Under the pieces are notes generated by a model. It saw nothing but the letters and a program-made list of their open reading frames with translations, was not told the origin of the DNA and searched no databases. Below are positions 42,689-45,364 of a stretch of 45,364 nt of DNA, piece by piece (position 1 is the first letter of the stretch; the number at the start of each line of letters is the position of its first letter). Origin of the DNA: Acidimicrobiaceae bacterium (lineage in GTDB: Bacteria > Actinomycetota > Acidimicrobiia > Acidimicrobiales > RAAP-2); NCBI GenBank assembly GCA_027315315.1, contig DAHUYG010000055.1, positions 1-45,364 of the forward strand, read 5' to 3'. Position numbers and translations under genes: made by a program.

Positions 42689-45255
42689 GAGGACCGCAGG
42701 CTCCGAAGGGCGCTTGCGAGGGCGTCGTCGAGGCGCGACGGGTCACGGCCACCGGCGACCGCGAGCTCGGCCGTGCCGCCGCCCGAGCCGCCGACGATCG
42801 CGCCGAGCTCCTTCACGAGCGCGCTCGCATCGGGATCGCCGCCGGTGGCGGCGACGAGCGACACCTTGTGGTCGTGCACCCCGCCGATCACCACGGCGCG
42901 CACGCCCTCGGCGCCGAGCGCGCCCTGGGCGAGCCCCCGGAGCTCGTCGGTCGGCCGCCCGTCGCGACGCACCACCACCGCCCCCGCCTCGGCCGAGGAC
43001 GCCAGCTGGGCGGCCTCCTGGCCGAGCGCGGCCCGGCGCATCGACTGGAGGGCCCGATCCGTCTCGGCCTGGCGGTCGATCAACCGCTCGAGCGCCTCGA
43101 TGACGCCGTCGGGCTCGGTGCGCAAGAGCCGGGCCACCTCGCGCATCTGGTGTTCGCGGACCGCGGTCCGGGCGAACGCCGATTCCCCGGTCACGGCGAA
43201 GATCCGCCTCGTGTTGGCGCCGATCGAGCCCTCCGAGACGAGGCTGATCGGCCCGATCTGGCCCAGCGCGTGCACGTGGGTGCCCCCGCAGAGCTCGAGC
43301 GAGTGGGGTCCGGCCCGGACCACCCGGACGACGTCGCCGTACTTGTCGCCGAAGAACGCGAGGGCGCCCTCGGCCTCCGCCTCGGCCAGGGTCGTCTCGG
43401 TGGTCCGCACCTCCTCGTCGCCGATGACGTCACGATTGGCCATCGCGAAGATCGCGTCGAGCTCCTCGGCGGCGGGCCCCTTCGGATGGCTGAAGTCGAA
43501 GCGAAGGCGCTCGTGGTCGACGTTCGAGCCCTGTTGGTGGACGTGGTCGCCCAGGACCGTCCGCAGCGCCGCGTGGAGCAGGTGGGTCCCGGTGTGGTTC
43601 CGCCTGGTCGCCTCGCGCCTCGGGGCGTCGATCGTGGCCAGGGCGTCCTGGCCGACGAAGACCTCGCCTTTCACCTTGGCCCGGTGCGCGGTGAGCCCGC
43701 TCAGCGGCGCGACGGTGTCGAAGACCTCGGCCCGGCCGGTCTCGGTCACGATCGTGCCCCGGTCGCCGACCTGGCCGCCGCCCTCGGCATAGAAGGGCGT
43801 GCGGTCCAAGAAGATCTCGGCGGTGCCCTCCTTCTCGCCTGCGAGCACCCCGACGATCCGCGCCGGCGCCGAGTAGGCGTCGATCGACCGCCCGATGAAC
43901 TCGGTCTCGCCGTTGGCCTCGATGAGGTCGCGGTAGTTCGACTCGTCCGCGGCCGCCGGCGCGCGAGCGGCCGCCCGGGCCCGGTCGCGCTGGGCCGCCA
44001 TCGAGGCGTCGAACATCGCCCGGTCCACCCCGATGCCGGCCTCCTCGGCAAGCTCCTCGGTGAGCTCGATCGGGAACCCGTGGGTGTCGTGGAGCTTGAA
44101 GGCCACCTCGCCGCCGAGGGTCTTCGCCCCGCCGGTCGACGCCTCCTCCAGGGCGTCGTGCAGCAGGCGCAACCCCGCCCGGAGCGTCCGGTCGAAGGAG
44201 TGCTCCTCGCGCTCGAGCACCGAGCGGGCGAGATCGAGCTTGTCGGGCAGGTACGGGTAGGCCTCCCCCATGAGCGAGACCGTGGCCTCGGCCAGGGGCC
44301 CGGTCACCTCCCCCGACACCTCGAGGCGCCGGGCGGCCAGGATCGCCCGGCGGACCAGGCGGCGCAGCACGTAGCCGCGGCCGTCGTTGGAGGGCATGAC
44401 GCCGTCGGCGATCAGCATGGTCATTGCCCGGCCGTGGTCGGCCAGCCGGCGCAGCGCCACGTCGGTCGCGAACTGCTTGCCGTAGCGGACGCCCAGGATC
44501 CCCTCGGCGGTCTCGATCAGCGGTCCGAAGGCGTCGGTGTCGAAGATCGACCGGACGCCCTGGAGCGCGGCCAGCATCCGCTCGAGACCCATGCCGGTGT
44601 CGATGTTCCTCACCGGCAGATCCTCGAGCCGGCCGTCGGGCTGGCGGTTGTACTGCATGAAGACCAGGTTCCAGACCTCGACGAAGCGCTCCTCGGCCCC
44701 GCCCTTGGGGCCACCGGGGGCCCCGTAGGACTCGCCCTTGTCGAAGAAGATCTCCGAGCTCGGCCCGCATGGGCCCGTGTCGCCCATCTTCCAGAAGTTG
44801 TCCTCGCCGAGGCGCTGGATCCGCCCGGGGTCGACGCTCGTCGCGTCGGCCCAGATCCGGGCGGCCTCGTCGTCGGTCTCGTGCACGGTGATCCAGAGCA
44901 GCTCGGGGTCGATCCCGAGGGTCTCGGTCACGAACTCCCACGCGAGCGGGATGGCGCGCTCCTTGAAGTAGTCGCCGAAGCTGAAGTTGCCGAGCATCTC
45001 GAAGAAGGTGTCGTGTCGCTCGGAGACCCCCACGAGGTCGATGTCCACCGTCCGGAAGCACTTCTGCACCGACGTCGCCCGGGGCCAGGGGGGCTGCAGC
45101 TCCCTCGTGAGGTAGGGCTTGAAGGGCACCATGCCGGCGATCGTGAACATGACGGTCGGGTCGCGCGGGATGAGGCTCGCCGAGGGCACGAGGGTGTGCT
45201 CCCGGCTCGCGAAGAAGTCGAGGAACGACGAGCGCAGCTGGTTGGCGTGCATCAT
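42685..45255 (-). CDS. alaS: Alanyl-tRNA synthetase
   Basis: Charges tRNA-Ala. The 856-residue protein has the class II core (TIAGMVPFKPYL, QKCFRTVDID, EMLGNFSFGDYFKE, TGPCGPSSEIFFD), the editing domain with HTGTHLLHAAL and the zinc-ligand LCGGTHVHALG, and the C-terminal C-Ala domain with a Gly-rich segment (GGSGGGTAELAVAGG). Start at the first of two ATG codons; no strong ribosome site. It begins the visible part of the alaS-ruvX-mltG-aroE operon; the 109 bases upstream hold a hairpin but no gene. Confidence 0.97.
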   Translation of the reverse strand: MMHANQLRSSFLDFFASREHTLVPSASLIPRDPTVMFTIAGMVPFKPYLTRELQPPWPRATSVQKCFRTVDIDLVGVSERHDTFFEMLGNFSFGDYFKERAIPLAWEFVTETLGIDPELLWITVHETDDEAARIWADATSVDPGRIQRLGEDNFWKMGDTGPCGPSSEIFFDKGESYGAPGGPKGGAEERFVEVWNLVFMQYNRQPDGRLEDLPVRNIDTGMGLERMLAALQGVRSIFDTDAFGPLIETAEGILGVRYGKQFATDVALRRLADHGRAMTMLIADGVMPSNDGRGYVLRRLVRRAILAARRLEVSGEVTGPLAEATVSLMGEAYPYLPDKLDLARSVLEREEHSFDRTLRAGLRLLHDALEEASTGGAKTLGGEVAFKLHDTHGFPIELTEELAEEAGIGVDRAMFDASMAAQRDRARAAARAPAAADESNYRDLIEANGETEFIGRSIDAYSAPARIVGVLAGEKEGTAEIFLDRTPFYAEGGGQVGDRGTIVTETGRAEVFDTVAPLSGLTAHRAKVKGEVFVGQDALATIDAPRREATRRNHTGTHLLHAALRTVLGDHVHQQGSNVDHERLRFDFSHPKGPAAEELDAIFAMANRDVIGDEEVRTTETTLAEAEAEGALAFFGDKYGDVVRVVRAGPHSLELCGGTHVHALGQIGPISLVSEGSIGANTRRIFAVTGESAFARTAVREHQMREVARLLRTEPDGVIEALERLIDRQAETDRALQSMRRAALGQEAAQLASSAEAGAVVVRRDGRPTDELRGLAQGALGAEGVRAVVIGGVHDHKVSLVAATGGDPDASALVKELGAIVGGSGGGTAELAVAGGRDPSRLDDALASALRSLRSS

Positions 45256-45340
45256 CTCGGGCTCATCGGCGTTCGGGACCTCTGGATCGAAGGTGGTGGC
45301 GTCGGGCGGACCCCCTCGGCGTCCCGCAGAGCCTAATGGT

Positions 45341-45356
45341 GGGGGCTCTCGCCCCC
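45341..45356 (-). other. GC hairpin with GAGA tetraloop upstream of alaS
   Basis: On the minus strand GGGGGC and GCCCCC form a 6-bp stem closed by GAGA, a GNRA-type tetraloop. It ends 85 bases before alaS and 5 bases before a TAGGCT hexamer (45335-45330). It may terminate a gene beyond the right edge or be part of the alaS leader; no T-tract follows. Confidence 0.4.
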
Positions 45357-45364
45357 CGAGCGTC

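Noticed and set aside
42868..45336. An 822-codon open frame antisense to alaS
   Set aside because: Antisense shadow of alanyl-tRNA synthetase; no domain or ribosome site.
45256..45364. A T-box or tRNA-like element upstream of alaS
   Set aside because: No T-box sequence (GGGUGGNACCGCG-like) or cloverleaf can be drawn; only one short GC hairpin is present.
1..45364. CRISPR arrays, insertion sequences, prophage, integrases, rRNA or tRNA genes
   Set aside because: No regularly spaced repeats, transposase or integrase motifs, or tRNA cloverleafs were found by reading both strands.

Overview
This window is a gene-dense, very GC-rich (roughly 70% by eye) chromosomal segment from an actinobacterium. 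The evidence is a mycothiol synthase (MshD), menaquinone genes (menF, ubiE/menG), a DUF151 bifunctional-nuclease-like protein and the actinobacterial gene order alaS-ruvX-mltG-aroE. The presence of a dedicated trpF beside hisA, the odd fusions and the gene order suggest a deep lineage such as Acidimicrobiia rather than Streptomyces or Mycobacterium; that placement is an inference. No rRNA, tRNA, CRISPR array, transposase or phage gene is visible, and no stretch longer than about 180 bases lacks a gene.

Left end (1-4044): the start of a nitrilase-family amidohydrolase runs off the left edge on the minus strand. Diverging from it is a fatty-acid synthesis operon, fabD-fabG-acpP-fabF, whose FabD carries an extra C-terminal biotinyl/lipoyl-like domain without the usual lysine.

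Middle (4061-23149, all minus strand): a nearly continuous amino-acid run. In transcription order it is hisD-hisC-hisB-hisH-hisA-hisF, a GroES-like protein, trpE, ygfZ, then a structured untranslated leader and a five-gene cluster (FAD/NAD(P)-binding protein, ATP-grasp ligase, MetA-like acyltransferase, MetY-like sulfhydrylase, secreted protein), then an esterase, and finally trpC-trpF-trpB-trpA. Most junctions are ATGA or GTGA overlaps, implying translational coupling. The MetA/MetY/ATP-grasp/flavoprotein cluster splits trpE from trpCFBA and is the best candidate for an undescribed biosynthetic system.

Right half (23150-45364): a small helical protein; an RHH antitoxin with a PIN-like partner that has lost catalytic acids; endonuclease III; MshD; a VIT/CCC1 metal transporter; a MaoC-ubiE-menF run; a two-component system; a polyprenol-phosphate mannosyltransferase diverging from a flippase-like membrane protein; polyphosphate kinase; two SEDS glycosyltransferases (one with four cysteines in a predicted outer loop) flanking a DUF151 protein; an MscS channel; and the coupled alaS-ruvX-mltG-aroE operon. 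Several genes lack a Shine-Dalgarno sequence but have a TANNNT hexamer 6-9 bases before the start codon, suggesting leaderless or very short-leader transcripts. Convergent pairs are packed so tightly that several overlap.
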